Notes under the pieces: generated by a model
Told to the model about the DNA's origin: nothing
What the model saw: only the letters and a program-made list of their open reading frames with translations
Database searches by the model: none
Shown: piece after piece, positions 26,272-43,102 of the stretch
Layout of the letters: each line of letters opens with the position of its first letter
Position numbering within the stretch: position 1 is the stretch's first letter
Program-made: the position numbers and the translations under genes
Source: Daucus carota subsp. sativus
Taxonomy: Eukaryota > Streptophyta > Magnoliopsida > Apiales > Apiaceae
Assembly: GCF_001625215.2 (NCBI RefSeq)
Contig: NC_030388.2
Coordinates: 25,780,558-25,844,557, forward strand
Reading direction: 5' to 3'
DNA length: 64,000 nt

Positions 26272-26279
26272 TATTTATA
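26272..26279 (-). promoter_or_regulatory. TATA box of the BBE-like gene
   Basis: On the minus strand the sequence reads CTATAAATAT, 39-47 bases before the ATG. This implies a very short leader. Confidence 0.7.
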
Positions 26280-26509
26280 GCGGATTAGTGTTATACAGAT
26301 GTGTACAAAAAAATTTGTACATAATGACATAAAAATTGGGTGAAATATTTTAATTGAGACAGTTCATGTTGTGAATGTAGAAGATCATTAAAACTCACCA
26401 CATATCAATTGTCATCAAATACAAATTTTTGTACAAAATTGTATATACCAAGCATTTTTTTTTATAACCTGTGTTCTCATGTACCAACATCAGCGCGACT
26501 AAAAAGATA

Positions 26510-26774
26510 CTCCCTCCGTCCCCTTTTACATGTCCTTTTTGAAGAAAAAAAAATTTGTCCCAAATTACTTGTCCACTTCTCTTTTCAAAGCAACTTTTTG
26601 TATGTTTTTTCAAAATGTAACAACTTCCAATGTTTGACTAGCATATATATATACACAACTCTATCTAATTCATTACATTTATTAGGGATATGTATGAAAA
26701 CAAGATATCCACCTAACATTTTCTTAAGATGCGTTATTTTTTCAAAAGGGACAAGTAAAAGGGGACGGAGGGAG
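26510..26774. mobile_element. Stowaway MITE upstream of the BBE-like gene
   Basis: Perfectly matched ends (CTCCCTCCGTCCCCTTTTAC and its complement) with flanking TA on both sides. It is 265 bp. It lies about 230 bp beyond the TATA box of the oxidase gene and could affect its promoter. Confidence 0.92.
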
Positions 26775-27030
26775 TACATGTTTAGCAAATAAGCTCTTCT
26801 AGTTAAAAAACTCGAATAAGTTCTTATTTTTGTTTAAGATTATGGTTCAATGTATCGTTCTTAGAAGCCTGTAAATTTTCGAGAATTCAAATTTTCAAAA
26901 ACTATATAGAATTAAATTGTTTGTTTGACAAAATAAAAAGAGAGCAACTTTCAGCAAAATGTGAATACTCACACAACATGATAAGTTACGTGCCTATTTT
27001 CCCTCTTGTTCCTTAGCATTTTATTAAAAG

Positions 27031-27274
27031 AGGCCGTTTGAGTGAACTTAAAATAAGTGTTTTTGCTTAATATAAAAAAGTTAAGTAGAAGTTAGAAGTT
27101 AGTTAAGACTTATAAGTGATTAAAGTGTTTGACAAAAAAGTAGAAGTAATGAAACAAAAGTTAGGAATCGTAACTTTTTATAAGTGTTTCTCGACTTTTT
27201 ACAAAAACGGTACGAATAAGTGCTTTCAACTTAAAAATCCACAAACGGGGCTTAAAAGCCCTGCCAAACACCCA
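27031..27274. mobile_element. gtgtttg-family MITE, copy 3 (inverted)
   Basis: Runs from aggccgtttgagtgaac to cctgccaaacaccc, with the same internal phrases as copies 1, 2 and 4. A further AT-rich stretch at 27350-27560 resembles a second, degraded relative. Confidence 0.7.
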
Positions 27275-27578
27275 CTAAGAAATTTCTATAGAAAGTTAAA
27301 AGTCATGTACCCGCCAAACACAAATATTATTATCTTTGTTTATTTATTAGAAGTGGAAGCTGTTTTTTGCTTCTATTTTTTTTGACTCGTTTGTGTAAAT
27401 AAGTAAAAGCATTTTTAAGAAGTCGAGAATGCTAACTTCTCTCTCTGGACTTCTACTTATTTTTCATACATTATAAACTTATTTACTTATCACTTCTAAT
27501 CCATTTTTTTACTCTAAAGAAGAAGTCATTTTTTTTAAGTTTTCCCAAATAGTCACATTAACTTCTTATTTATTATAA

Positions 27579-30378
27579 CTAGCTTCTTAACCCGTGCAAA
27601 GCACGAGCTGTTTTAAATTATTTTATTATATATGTTCATCATTTTTAAATTAAAATTATTTGTATTATAAAAGTAATTTGGATTGTACATTTATTTATAT
27701 TTTAAGTTATATTATATGATGTCTATATGTAAACATATCCTCACTATTATGATATTTATTAATATATGAATACAAAAAATATACACTGTTTAAAATTTTA
27801 TTATATAATTAAATCACCACCCATTTAAAATTTTTGAAAATTTAATTTAAAAAATGACATTTTTGCTGAATTGGAGTCTTTGTCATATAGTTATATATTA
27901 TATTTATAATTATTCTAATATATATATTTATAATTTTTTAAATCATAATAATTAAATATTCTAAAAATCGGTCGGTTGACTGATTAATCGATAATCAGAC
28001 GGATTTTTAATTTGATTTGGTAAAATTCGGTTAAATCGGTGATTATTTGGTCAAAACTGGGTTAATTAGACTAAAATCAGGTAGAATATTAAAATTTACA
28101 AAATTTGTGAGGGAAATTTAAAATTTTGAAAATGATTATATATATATTATATATATATAATATTAAATTAATTCCAAATAATGTTCATGTTAATATTTAT
28201 GGTGAGTAGGGACAGATTGATCTCTTTGGATTAAATTATCATTATTTTTGTATTAGAAATATAATAAAATTTGGCAAAATTCAATCAAAATCGATGGCTA
28301 ATTGGACAAAAATTGGATTAATAGGTTGAAATCAGACCGAATATTAAAATTTGGGGGTAATTTAAAATTTTAAAAATCATTATATATATTTATTATTTTT
28401 ACATATATAAAATAAATTTAATTCTAAGATTAAGTCATCTAACTTAACTGTATCTAGGTTTACTAAAAATCCCCCAGCTTATGTTCAATCTATTCATATG
28501 TGCGTCAGTTTAAGTTCAATCTATTCAGCATTCTCTCCATGACTCTTTCTTTTATTTGTGCATCTCTCTCAAATTATGTATATTTTTTTTGTATGTTTAG
28601 ATAAAAATTTAGTATAACGTGTTTTGATCTCTTTTGCTCTCTTATTCAAATTATTTGATCCATCCGATTTGCGTTTTCAACTGAATCAAATATTGGGATC
28701 TCGAACTCACCGACATCTGGAAGGACATCTTTGAAAAGGACTCATTTTAGGTGAATATACTCCACAAAATTAAGATGTACTTTTTCTAATTCACACTCTT
28801 AATTGTTTATGTGATCCGTTGATAATGTAAATATGTTCATCAAATCTTAATATTATTATTCGTAAAATATATCTTTTGCATTTTGATATTTGCTTGCGTA
28901 AGAATAAGCTCTTTGCAATCTTGAGTCTTGACCAAACATAGATTTTTGATTTAGTGTTAATATGTTGTTCTTACGAGATATTAGATTCCGGGGAGATGGT
29001 GGTGGTCTGCGGTGGTGGTTTGCGATGGTGATTGTATTATCTTTGACTAAATTTTTGGCATAATTTATGATTTCGGTTTTATAAAATTGTATTTAATTTT
29101 CGGGTTTAATTGTCTGCATTAAATTTCTAATTTTTTTCGATTACAATAGAGACAAATTTTATCATGCAATATTATTTCCTTTTATAGTGATCGACTCATG
29201 TGTTTATATTTTAAATTTTGATATTAACCATTTTAGTAATTGCTATAGAAAATTTAATGATTGATGTTTTACTTAGATTCCAAGTACATTGTATAAAAAT
29301 TTGAATTTCTTTAATTGAAATTTCCTTTATCATTTTAAAGTTGATTCATTTGTACAAATGGAAATTATTTGAATTTTTTTGAAAATGTCTTGATTCTCAT
29401 TTAATCGGTTAGTATGTTAATTGTGCCTCTATTGATGGCTAATTTTGTGCCATTTATGGGTGGCCATAATTGATGACATATTATTGGCTTGTAAGGGGCA
29501 ATTATGTGCCACTTTGTTGGCTGCGATATGTGCCACTTTGTTGGCTGTAATTATGTGTCATTTTGTTGGCTTGGTAAAAATTGTTATTTTATATTTTTGG
29601 TATATTATTTTTTTCCTTCGTGTCTCACCAAAGATCCATCTTTGGTTGAGACTTTAATTAATTTCCTTTTCACTACTTAAAAGGATATACACATGATTTT
29701 AATAATTATTATTTATTGGATATATTATCCTTTATTTTTTAATAATATATATATATAATCAGTCATATATATGGACTTATATTCTCCCTGTTTCATTTGT
29801 TTATATTTTCAGGATGCTTGGAAGAAGACGGGTTTTTCTTTTCGGACATTAAAGTTTTATTATCTAAATTTCCCCGGTCATCTTGCATGTCCGATGGTTA
29901 GATGATAAGTTTTCTTGGATGAAAGAATTATCACGGTGAATTGGCGAATCATATCGGTTGAGATTCATTCTCATTTTAAAATAAATAAATAAATAAATAA
30001 ATTTAATTCTGAATAATGATCTTATTAATCATTTTGATTAATCGCCAATTTTCTGATTCCTGCTTTTTTATAACAGTGGATATTATTTATTTATTATCAA
30101 ATCATAAATATTAGTTTATTTATTAAATCATAATTATGAATATAATATACAAATTTGTATATATAATAGATGCATAAATATGAAGTAATTTAATGTATAT
30201 TAATGATTAAACATTAATGTCTAATCATTAACATACATTAAATTATGTCTAATAAATACATTGGTGTTAAAAGTCAATAATGACCTCTCTATATATAAAA
30301 ATATGCATTTTAAATTAAGGGTAGTATGGTCATATTGAATTAAATTGATCAAAGTTCTTCTATTAGATATATAATAGA
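27579..30378 (-). mobile_element. Helitron-like element, 3' end well defined, 5' end tentative
   Basis: On the minus strand the 3' end is a hairpin (CTCGTGCTTTGCACGGG) followed by CTAG and then T, the classical Helitron terminus. The proposed 5' end, TCTATTATATATCTAATAG, is set by analogy with the two better elements at 33.1 and 46.7 kb and is preceded by A. The 2.8-kb body is AT-rich and has no helicase frame. It contains a short repeat series (atgtgccactttgttggctg) at about 29430-29570. Confidence 0.5.
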
Positions 30379-30987
30379 TTTCATAATAATTTCAAGTTGC
30401 ACAGAAAATAACTTTTCATTATTTACTAAACGAACACTTATGAGCATTTAGTGCAATTTTATTACCCACAGTTAAGAAAAAATATTAAATATTAAAAAAA
30501 TAAAAAATCTTCTTAGAATTAATCTTACTTCTTAAAATTTTTGAAACTCTTGGATGAACGGTCTACTCTCATACAGACTTTCTAAGAATGTTGGAGACAT
30601 TAATTCTTGCTGTAAGAGTATTTTTTATCAACTAATTTTCTTCATACATTTGGCTGAAAAAAACAAATTTTACCTCTTTTTGAAAGACGAATCGTTGTCG
30701 TCAATATAAGGACAAAATTAACCATGCAAGCCCGCTGCCCGAACCAACCTTCAACTCTAGAGTTATAACAATTATAGGAACGTAAAACAAATAAGCATAT
30801 GAATGATCAAGTCTGGACTTTTATAATGGGAAAATAGGTTAGCGATTTTAAACAAATATTCGTTCTTGAATCTTGATTGTCATTTCCCCTTTTTGTTTCT
30901 AGATTCCTGAGAGCGAGGCCACCGCCAGCTAACGTGCTGGCTTACGATCACAACTGTAAATAGCGATGGATAATGTGGTATGTGGGT
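30379..30987. other. gene-free spacer
   Basis: AT-rich spacer between the Helitron-like element and the hAT element. I see no gene or clear repeat boundary in it. Confidence 0.5.
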
Positions 30988-31631
30988 CAGGGACGAGCTA
31001 CATAGGGGCCAGAAGGGGCCAGAAGGGGCCATACCCCCTAGGATTTCCCAAATATTATAATTTATATTATATAATTTTGAAAAAAAATTATATTTTATCT
31101 GTATATTTATAAAAATATAAAACTTTGGCCCCCCTAAAAAAATATTTGTTCGCTCTTAAGAGATAATTAACATTGTAAGATGAAGTGTTAATTTTTAGAT
31201 TTATCTAATTTATATATTAGACCAAATTTATAAATAAAAATAAACAAAAATATGGATATATATACAATTATACTATTTAAGAAAAAGATCATGAAATGTG
31301 ATATGTGATAAAGGTATACGTCAGTATAATTCTTTTACAAAAACAAGAATTTTTTGTGGAGGTCTTTCTTATCCGAGAAACTTATACGTCACTTCTTCAT
31401 TTTCGTAGAATAGAGTTAGTCCTCGTGCATTATCAGTTTTTTAATTAATATTAATATTTGTCTGCTAATTGTCAATTCAAATTTTATCATCCAGGTAATA
31501 TTTTTACTTGTTTAAATTATAGTTTGTCATCTTCTAAATAAGTATAATATTTTTTTTTGTAAGGTTAATAAGCATACTATTTAGTTTTTGAGATATTGTA
31601 AAAATTTTACTTGCTCTTGTTTAAAATACAA

Positions 31632-33115
31632 CTAGCTTATAACCCGTGCAATGCACGGGCGGTTATAAAATTGCTATTTTATCGTATATATTTTAACTTA
31701 AACTCATATTTTTGTGAGAATAAAATTATGATAGAATGATATGATTAAATAGATTTTTTATTTAACAGATGGTAAATTCTTAATAGTTAATTTCGTCAAA
31801 TGCCTAATTAAAAATTATGTCGAACATATATATTTTACTGAAAATGTTAAAATATGTTTTTTTTTCATGTTATAATTTAAGGAGATCTATAAAACCAGAT
31901 ATAAATCAACCAATCAATCTTTTCATATTTCGTTATCGATAATTAACAATATAGTATGGAACATATTAAGTTAAAAGAGACGCGTAAAATCAAATACTGA
32001 TCCATCATACTAACCTAAATGTTTTGTTTTAATAGATAATAACATATATATTATAACATGTTATAAATTAAGGAGGTTCGTGGGTCAAATACCAACCGGC
32101 TCACCGAACTCGACTGACCGACCGACTAACTGAACTTTTCATGTATCAGATTAGATTTAACAGTATGATAATATATATTATACATTTATAATATTACTTT
32201 TAAAGTGAGTCCATTGGAGTATTTAAAAATAATGTTAATGCATGTATTTTGGTTGAAAAATATCACAGATTATTTATTAATAATTATATATAATAATATT
32301 ATATTTTTATATATATGTATCCCGTGTTAATTTTAGAGGATCCGTTTGTTTGGTTAGAATATATAAAAAAAGATGATGTGTTTTAGTTAAAAAGATAATT
32401 ACTTTGTTTGTCGATATTATTTTAAATAATGGAGTTTTTTTAGTTAGAAAATATAAAAAAAAGAACATATTTTAGTTAAAAAGAATAATTGGTATGTAAA
32501 TAGGCCCGTATTTTGACGCAAAAACCGGCTGACCAAACTTTCAATGTTTCGGCTTTAATAATATAGTATAGATGCGTATATATTTTTTAAGGTTTGACTT
32601 TAGTTTTTGATATAGTCAAATAGGTCTTATATTTGTTTATGTTTTGATCAAATATTTGTTTTATGTTTCGATTTGTTTATATTTTGTTTGAAACCCACTA
32701 ATTTTGTTTGAAACCCGCTAATTATAAAAGTTCGTATAAAAAGCCCGCGTACCGACCGACCAAATTTTTTAATGTTTCGGTTTTAATAATATAATAATAT
32801 ATTTTTTAAGGTTTGACGTTAGTTTTGGTATAGTCAAATAGGTCTTATATTTGTTTTATGTTTTGATTTATTTATATGTTGTTTGAAGTCCGCTAATTAT
32901 AAAAGTCCATATAAAGGCCCACGTACCGACCGACCGACAAAACTTTTAATGTTTGGGCTTTAATAATATTGTTTTATTTATGTTTTGATTCGTTTATATT
33001 TTGTTTGAAACCCACCTATTTTGTTTGAAGCCCGCTAATTATAAAAATCCATATAAAAGCCCGCGTACCGACCGACCAAACTTTTAATGTTTCGGCTTTA
33101 ATAGTATAGTATAGA
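31632..33115 (-). mobile_element. Helitron-like element nested in the hAT element
   Basis: On the minus strand it begins TCTATACTATACTATTAAAG and ends with the hairpin CCCGTGCATTGCACGGG plus CTAG, inserted between A and T. It is 1.48 kb with no RepHel frame, so non-autonomous. The 5'-subterminal segment is present about four times in degenerate tandem copies (around 32520, 32746, 32925 and 33064), each carrying gaccgacc followed by aatgtttcggctttaat. Confidence 0.8.
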
Positions 33116-33246
33116 TAGATATCATTTTTTGAAGTACAATTTCATTTAATGTGTGTTACTTGCTAATCAAAGATTATCGTATAATTTAGAGTTACTATGA
33201 TGAGTTTCCTGATATTTTATACTCTTATATATCTAAAGAGAAGGAA

Positions 33247-33437
33247 AATGCTAGAGACCCCAAAAAATTGTCCCAAATAATTTTCCCAAATGATGTGTCC
33301 AAATCTGATTGGCTGAATTCACTCCCATAATAATGAGACCCCCCTGCAGATTCATCAATCATCCAATCATAACTAGCCACTTGTTTGCCACATCATTTGG
33401 TAAAGATTTTTGGGAATTTTTTTTGGGGTCTCTAGCA
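33247..33437. mobile_element. small MITE with AATGCTAGAGACCCC ends
   Basis: The inverted repeats aatgctagagaccccaaaaa and its complement lie at the two ends. It is about 190 bp and sits inside the hAT element. The target site could not be fixed. Confidence 0.7.
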
Positions 33438-33655
33438 TTGCCCCTGAAGAGAAATAGCTAGATATTTTAATTGACACAACTATATATTTGATTTCATGGT
33501 TTAAAAGAGCGCAAGGTTCTAATATAATTTTTTTACTAGTATTTTTATATTTATTTTATATCGAATATTTTGCTGTGCTGACGAAAAACTTTACTGTGTC
33601 CGAAGAAATTTTTTTGGCCCCCCTTATAGATGTTTGCTAGCTTCGTCCCTGATGT

Positions 33656-33897
33656 GGGTGTTTGGCACGGACTTATAAGCCCGACTTGTGAATTATAAGT
33701 TTTCGCACTTATTTGTACCGTTTGTGTAAGAAGTCAAGAAGTACTTAAAAAAACTACGAATACTAGCTTTTGTCTCACGGCTTCTACTTATTTCCCAAAC
33801 ACTTTTATCACTTATAAATCTTAACTTGCTTTTAACTTCTACTTCATTTTTTTATTTTAAACAATACGCACTTATTTTAAACTCACTCAAACGGCCT
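33656..33897. mobile_element. gtgtttg-family MITE, copy 4
   Basis: Runs from gggtgtttggcacgg to actcactcaaacggcc. It has the same orientation as copy 1 and directly abuts the right end of the hAT element. Confidence 0.75.
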
Positions 33898-37428
<3,531 letters not shown>

Positions 37429-39050
37429 AATGTGTTTAAAAATCAGAACTGCTTAATTCTGTTGCTCTAGCATGTTTAAGAAGAAAATGCTGATATATTT
37501 CCAGAACTAGTTGGTTAATTTTTCATGAATAATCAGCACTTATGTTTTTTCTTCCAGGTGAGTAGTTGGTTAATTTTCATGAATAATTTAGTATTCTGAT
37601 ATCTATAGCAGTTAACTACGCGAAATTGTTCATGACCAAGCTTCAAACTACCTTAATCAGACTTAAAGTATAAACAACCAATTAAGCTTGGACTTTATAG
37701 TTTACAAGAGAGCAACAAAAAAGACACCATTCCTAATGTAGTGCATAAATTGTTGAGCTGGAGTCAAGCAGAAAGAAACAGAAAGTCGATGCATATCTAT
37801 TGAAAAAGTAATTTGTCAAAGCACAATCATAGCAGGAAATTTAGTGAAACCCTGATTGCAGATCACAATTTAGAAAGTATTGCTAGCTGGAATCCAATAA
37901 AGGTGTGAAACAGATGAGTTAACTAGTTAACAGATGAGTTTAGATGGAAAAAACCAATGAATTACAAGTGACGAACAAATATTAAAGCAATAAAAGGGGA
38001 AGATGTAATATTGCTTCAGTTCATTGTTCATCTTCAACTGATGCTCAAAGGAAGATGTTAGTTGATTGTCAAAGAAGATACTTGCTGCTCTTTTCATCAA
38101 AAAATAAGTATTTGATCTTTGAAAACAAACTGGCCGCAACATCACCTAGAGATGCACTATGGAGTCCAACATATTAGTGTAACTGTGTAACCCTACCGGA
38201 CGTAAATTAGATGAGCTAGTTGACATTGAGCACGTAACTTAAGGTGTATTGACCGTTTAGTTCCGAAACATGTTTTTTTAGTTTTTCTTTTGTAAATGAA
38301 AATTTCATATTTTAATTTTTATTTGAAAAATAAAATTTTAAAAATAAAAAGTGTAGCTATGCGATTAATGAATCTTAAATTATGTGTCCGAAGTCAACGA
38401 GCTCGTATAATTTAGGACGGAGGGATTAAGCCACAACACTCGTGAGAGAGATTTTCTGAGTAAGCAGATCCTGATCCAAAGATAATCTCAGCCAGATCTC
38501 AAGTCAAAAACTCTACTCTATCCTACACCATCATGAAACATTACTGATTCTAATCACCCTCATCGAAATTTTTTATCACCACATTTATTCCATTAACAAC
38601 AACCAATCATTATAATTAATTTCATTAACAATACCCGGAGGATATTTGAATTTTTGGCACACACTTTAAAGTGTTTTGATCCGATAGTTAAAAATATTAT
38701 TTTTGAAATATTCTTTTTCAAAAAAGTATGCAATCAAAATTTTAATTTACAAAAAAAAAATTAATAATAATAATTAAAATTAATATAGTCTTATTTGAGA
38801 TGAATTTTTTTAGTTGACCAAAATTAATTACTCTCAACATTCCCCTCCGCCTAATAATCGAATCTGAGGAGAAAAACATGGCAGATAGCATCTCTCTAAA
38901 GTGCCAAAACCTGACAAAAGTAATGTCCCCAACGTACGGGAAATGAATCCAGTGAGCTTCCACTCAGACTCACCTGCAGTGTTGATCAATAAATCGTGTT
39001 CCGTCTGTTTTGTCTGAACTTTTCAAAATCAAAAGTAATGTCCAAGAAAT
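37429..39050. other. spacer between GGPPS and prolyl 4-hydroxylase genes
   Basis: AT-rich and without a convincing gene. Near 38400-38425 a lone ggacggaggga marks a half-preserved Stowaway end. The phrase ggttaatttt(t)catgaataat is repeated at about 37510 and 37568. Confidence 0.55.
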
Positions 39051-42000
39051 ATGGAAATATTACATTCCAGGAAAATGAATTTTAAAGGAAGAAGTGCGGG
39101 ACGGCGGAGCTTACGGGTGCCTCCCACTTTCTTCCTTTGCTTTTTCTTCTTCATTTGCGGTCTTTTCGCTTCGAAGCTTCTCTCTCGTCAGGTAGCTTCT
39201 CCGAATCTTTTGTCTTTGAGATATTCAAATGAAAATCTGAGACGAGTTGATCAGAAAAACATGCAAAATAATAGTCGCTTTGACTTTTTGCACGTAATTT
39301 GATTTTTAATATTTCGCAGGAGGTATCAACTGGATTACACCCAAAATTAAAAGTGCAGGAGGAGAACAGAGAGTTTCATCCATTGTCGCATGGTGAGACG
39401 GGAGAAGATTCGTTAACTCATATTCCCTTTCAGGTCTTCGATTTTAATACCGTTCTCCAATTTCCTTTGTAACTGGTATATGTCGAATTGGAGTAAAGAC
39501 TCCTGTGTAACTTAGTGTCGGCCCATATTAATTGAGCAATATAATCTCTTTGTGTGCGCTATAGAGATGTTGATAATAAGGATATATAGTATTTCATTCA
39601 ATAAATTTTTACATAATTAGCCACACAAAAAAAGTATGTACATTTCTGTGACGGCAATAAGATGGAGGCGAGGTAACGTTATGCTAGTATATATGATATA
39701 TGGTCATTACTTATTTTTTAAGTAGAATGCTTTCTGGGAAGGGGATTGAAAATGCCAACTTTATCATCGATTCACATATTATCTGTCAGTCTTAATGTGA
39801 ATAGGCCAGACAGGATATGGATAACCTATGTCTTGTATGTTCTTATGTTGCTTCCAAGACTTCTTGTGTGGCAAATTTATTGTTTTTCATGTGATTTCTA
39901 CTGACATAATTCAATATTTTAGGTAGGTAATGTTATCATAGTTTGGATTCTTTATGTTTTAGGTTAATGCTCGTTCTCTTTTGAACATATTTGCTTGCGG
40001 CCTTGTACTTGTGTAGGTTCTAAGTTGGAAACCTCGTGCGTTATACTTCCCTGGTTTTGCAACGCCTGAACAGTGTGAAAGCATAATTAAGATAGCAAAG
40101 GCAAGTCTTGAACCTTCAACCTTGGCTTTACGCAAGGGAGAAAAAGCAGAAAATCTTAAAGGAATTCGCACAAGGTACATATAATATTATGTTGTGCTCC
40201 AACTAATGTGGAGACATATGCACATACTTGGCAGTTGGCATGCAGTATCTTCTCAAGTCTATTCTATTTCTTGATCTACAATTTGAGTACCTTGTGCATC
40301 AGATTGGAGGAAACCTTAGTCATGTAAAATTCTATCAAAAAATCAATTATATATGAATTTAGTTATTTTAGCATGTGACTAAGAATAACACTACCATATG
40401 GAAAATTTACAACCTTAATGTGATCGCATCTCTGTTTATATTAGCTCCGGGACATTTATAAAGGCATCTGAAGACAAAAGTGGAACCTTGGACATCATTG
40501 AAGATAAAATATCAAGCGCCACAATGATCCCTCGCACTCATGGTGAGGTATGCAAGTCCAACTTTAGCTACTTTTCCAATCTGTGCTATCCTGTTTAGTG
40601 AAAACAATTTGGTCAGTTAGTTAATGTACCTTTAGTTATGTAGATTAGTTTCCTGCTAATGTAATTTTTTTGTAAATTAATGGTGTCTCGCCAAACCACA
40701 GAAACCAGGTAGTCTTCTTCACCATGTAAATCAATGGTACCTTATAAAACTAGAGTTACCAGCTGCTGTTCTCAATGTGGCAAAGTACTTGTTACTATTG
40801 GTGTATCCAGACAGTTCAGTAGTTCAATTTATCATGCTAGGTGTTTCAGTAGACATCATTAGAACATATATAGTGCTCTGTAATAAACACAGCACAGTAC
40901 CAATATTCGAATTCACAAAACTTACAGAGCATAGTATCAAAAACTATAAAATTAAATTGTCATGTTTCGGCATTGTTATATTCATTTATTTACATGTATA
41001 TGTTTTAGTATTAAGTTTTATCTTGAACTACATGCAATAAATATAACTGCATATTTGAGCAACATGCTTTAGAGCACAGAGTGCTGCTGTCGTGCTGTAC
41101 TGAGTACCATACTTGTAGCACATGCCGATAGAGGAGAATGACTAAATATATTAAAATCTGTACCAAACTGATAGATTCAAGCAAGCGACGGCGCAGCAAA
41201 ATACATATAAAATAGCTCCAGGGAAAGGATTGACACGCTTATTGGGAAGGTGACCACCGAAAATCAAAACCTACCACATCTGATTTCCCAACCTTGTTGT
41301 GATAAATATTTAGATATTATCCCTAGTTAATATCAATCTCTTGGTTCTTAGCACTTCGCTTCCCCCTAGACCCTCAGCTTGCAGAAATTCTACAGACTAT
41401 GCAAGTAATAAAATCTACATCTAATGGGAGAGCCAATCACAAAATTACATATTATAGTGTAGAAGTCTTTAGTTTAAATTAATTTATTTCTTGCTCGTAA
41501 AGTGTCTTTTTAGAAAATCAAAGCAGAGTTAAGTATCCTGTTAAGTAGGTTTTTTACAGCCAGCTTATCTTCTACTTTATTACTTAATTACATATGATAG
41601 CTAATATTGATTTACTGGCTATATGATAGCTAATATTGATTTACTGTTAAGTAGGTTTTTTACAGCCAGCTTATCTTCTACTTTATGGTTCATTACTAAA
41701 TCATCATTAAATTATATCATTATGCTTATTGGTTCAAGGGAAGGCTGACCCCTTTGTGTTTTATTGGAACATGAGAACATCTAAGCTCAGCAGTTACGTT
41801 TCAGGCGTTTAACATCTTACGGTATGAGATTGGACAGAAATACAGGCCACATTACGATGCATTCAACCCTAACATATATGGACAAGTGAAGAGCCAGAGG
41901 GTATAAATGAACCAATACTTCAGTCAGTGTTCATCCTCTTCAGATACTAACAGTATAGTGTATGACATGTGCATTTCTTTCATGCACATGAAAGCAGCAT

Positions 42001-43102
42001 TCTGAAACCTGTAGTGGGTATTGTTTTTATGAGTATTCTGTTTATTTCCTTCCCATTTCGTTTATGAGTATCGAGTGGTTTTTCTGGCTGAGTAACCATT
42101 TTACTACTCTAGTCGGCCATTGATTTTGGTTTAGCTTGTATAATCAATTTTTGCACCTTGAAGGAGTCACTAATTATATTTAAACCAGTTTAGTGGAATG
42201 CTTTCAGTAAGTCCTTTTTAAACCGGGTACATAAATCCGTGTTACATCTTCAAACTATGCTTGATTGTAGTCTTACTAGAACTAATAATGATCTTGTCCC
42301 CAGTAAATATCAAGGTAAACAATGAATTTTACGCTTATCCGTAGTTCTTGATCTGCATCTGATAAAAAATTTCATGCTGTCTGAAAACATACCAAGCAAA
42401 CAGGTTTATGTACTCATTGCTTATCAGTATCAATTAGCAAGTTTTATTCCACAATTTTAAACTCACTTGTGGTGCGTAATTCCACAGGTTGCTTCTTTTT
42501 TGTTGTATTTATCCGATGTTGAAGAAGGTGGAGAGACTATGTTCCCGTATGAGGTTATCTCACAACTAAAGTTTTCTATATTTTGTTTTTATGTTTTCCC
42601 TTTTTTTCCTCTCTTTCTGATGAAACTATCGCTTTACTTTGCAGAATGGATTAAATTATGACAATTACGATCCTGATGCGTGTGCTGGCTTAAAAGTAAA
42701 ACCAAGAAAAGGCGACGGGCTTCTATTTTATTCTTTGTACCCAAATGGGACAATTGATAAGGTAAGTTTTTTTTCCAAAATTACCTATTCAGAGCGGCAA
42801 TGGAAATATGCAATATTAGCTTCCTGGGATCTCATGCCATAGGCTGAAGATGCTGCACTGCTACATATCTACTCACAAGTATAGTGAAGTACTAATGCTC
42901 ATTGTGAAATATGTGTGTGCACACAATGCAATGATCAGTTTCTTGATTAATGCTAGCTCATTGTGACATTTTCTTGGTTTTAATTATCGGAGTAATTACA
43001 CTGCAGGCATCACTTCACGGGAGCTGCCCTGTAATTAGAGGGCAAAAATGGGTGGCAACAAAGTGGCTCAGGAATCAACTGTGGGTACCTAAAGGAGGGT
43101 GA
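39051..43102 (+). CDS. P4H: prolyl 4-hydroxylase, membrane-anchored
   Basis: Eight exons (39051-39191, 39320-39433, 40017-40174, 40445-40547, 41805-41900, 42488-42553, 42645-42761, 43007-43102) join in phase to 296 residues. A hydrophobic segment at about 24-43 makes this a type II ER/Golgi membrane protein. The 2-oxoglutarate/Fe(II) dioxygenase domain follows, with iron ligands His188 and Asp190 in PHYDAF and distal His269, and Lys279 in GQKWVATKW to bind 2-oxoglutarate. SFLLYLSDVEEGGET and the RTSSG motif are standard for plant P4Hs. The enzyme converts peptidyl proline to 4-hydroxyproline in extensins, arabinogalactan proteins and Hyp-rich peptide precursors. A second in-frame ATG at 39075 could be used instead. 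It lies 1.9 kb from the array of proline-rich secreted genes, which are plausible substrates by composition only. Confidence 0.93.
41539..41686. repeat. interleaved short duplications in P4H intron 4
   Basis: A 42-bp phrase (tgttaagtaggttttttaca onward) occurs at 41539-41580 and 41645-41686. Between the copies a 26-bp phrase beginning atatgatagctaatattg occurs twice in tandem (from about 41592 and 41620). Confidence 0.85.

Larger units (their letters stand above)
30988..33651. mobile_element. hAT element carrying a nested Helitron
   Basis: The ends are CAGGGACGAGCTA and tagcttcgtccctg (inverted repeats), flanked by an exact 8-bp repeat atgtgggt (30980-30987 and 33652-33659). Just inside the left end aggggccaga is repeated three times. 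No transposase is visible. A Helitron-like element occupies 31632-33115 and a small MITE lies near 33247-33437. The right target-site copy overlaps the start of a gtgtttg-family MITE. Confidence 0.88.

Noticed and set aside
27591..27607. Possible CRISPR-like or tRNA-like hairpin (cccgtgcaaagcacgag)
   Set aside because: The hairpin followed by CTAG is the standard Helitron 3' end, repeated at 31.6 and 47.4 kb.
42639..42842. Alternative P4H end by reading through the last intron
   Set aside because: It would remove the distal His and the Lys needed for activity; the splice to 43007 restores both.
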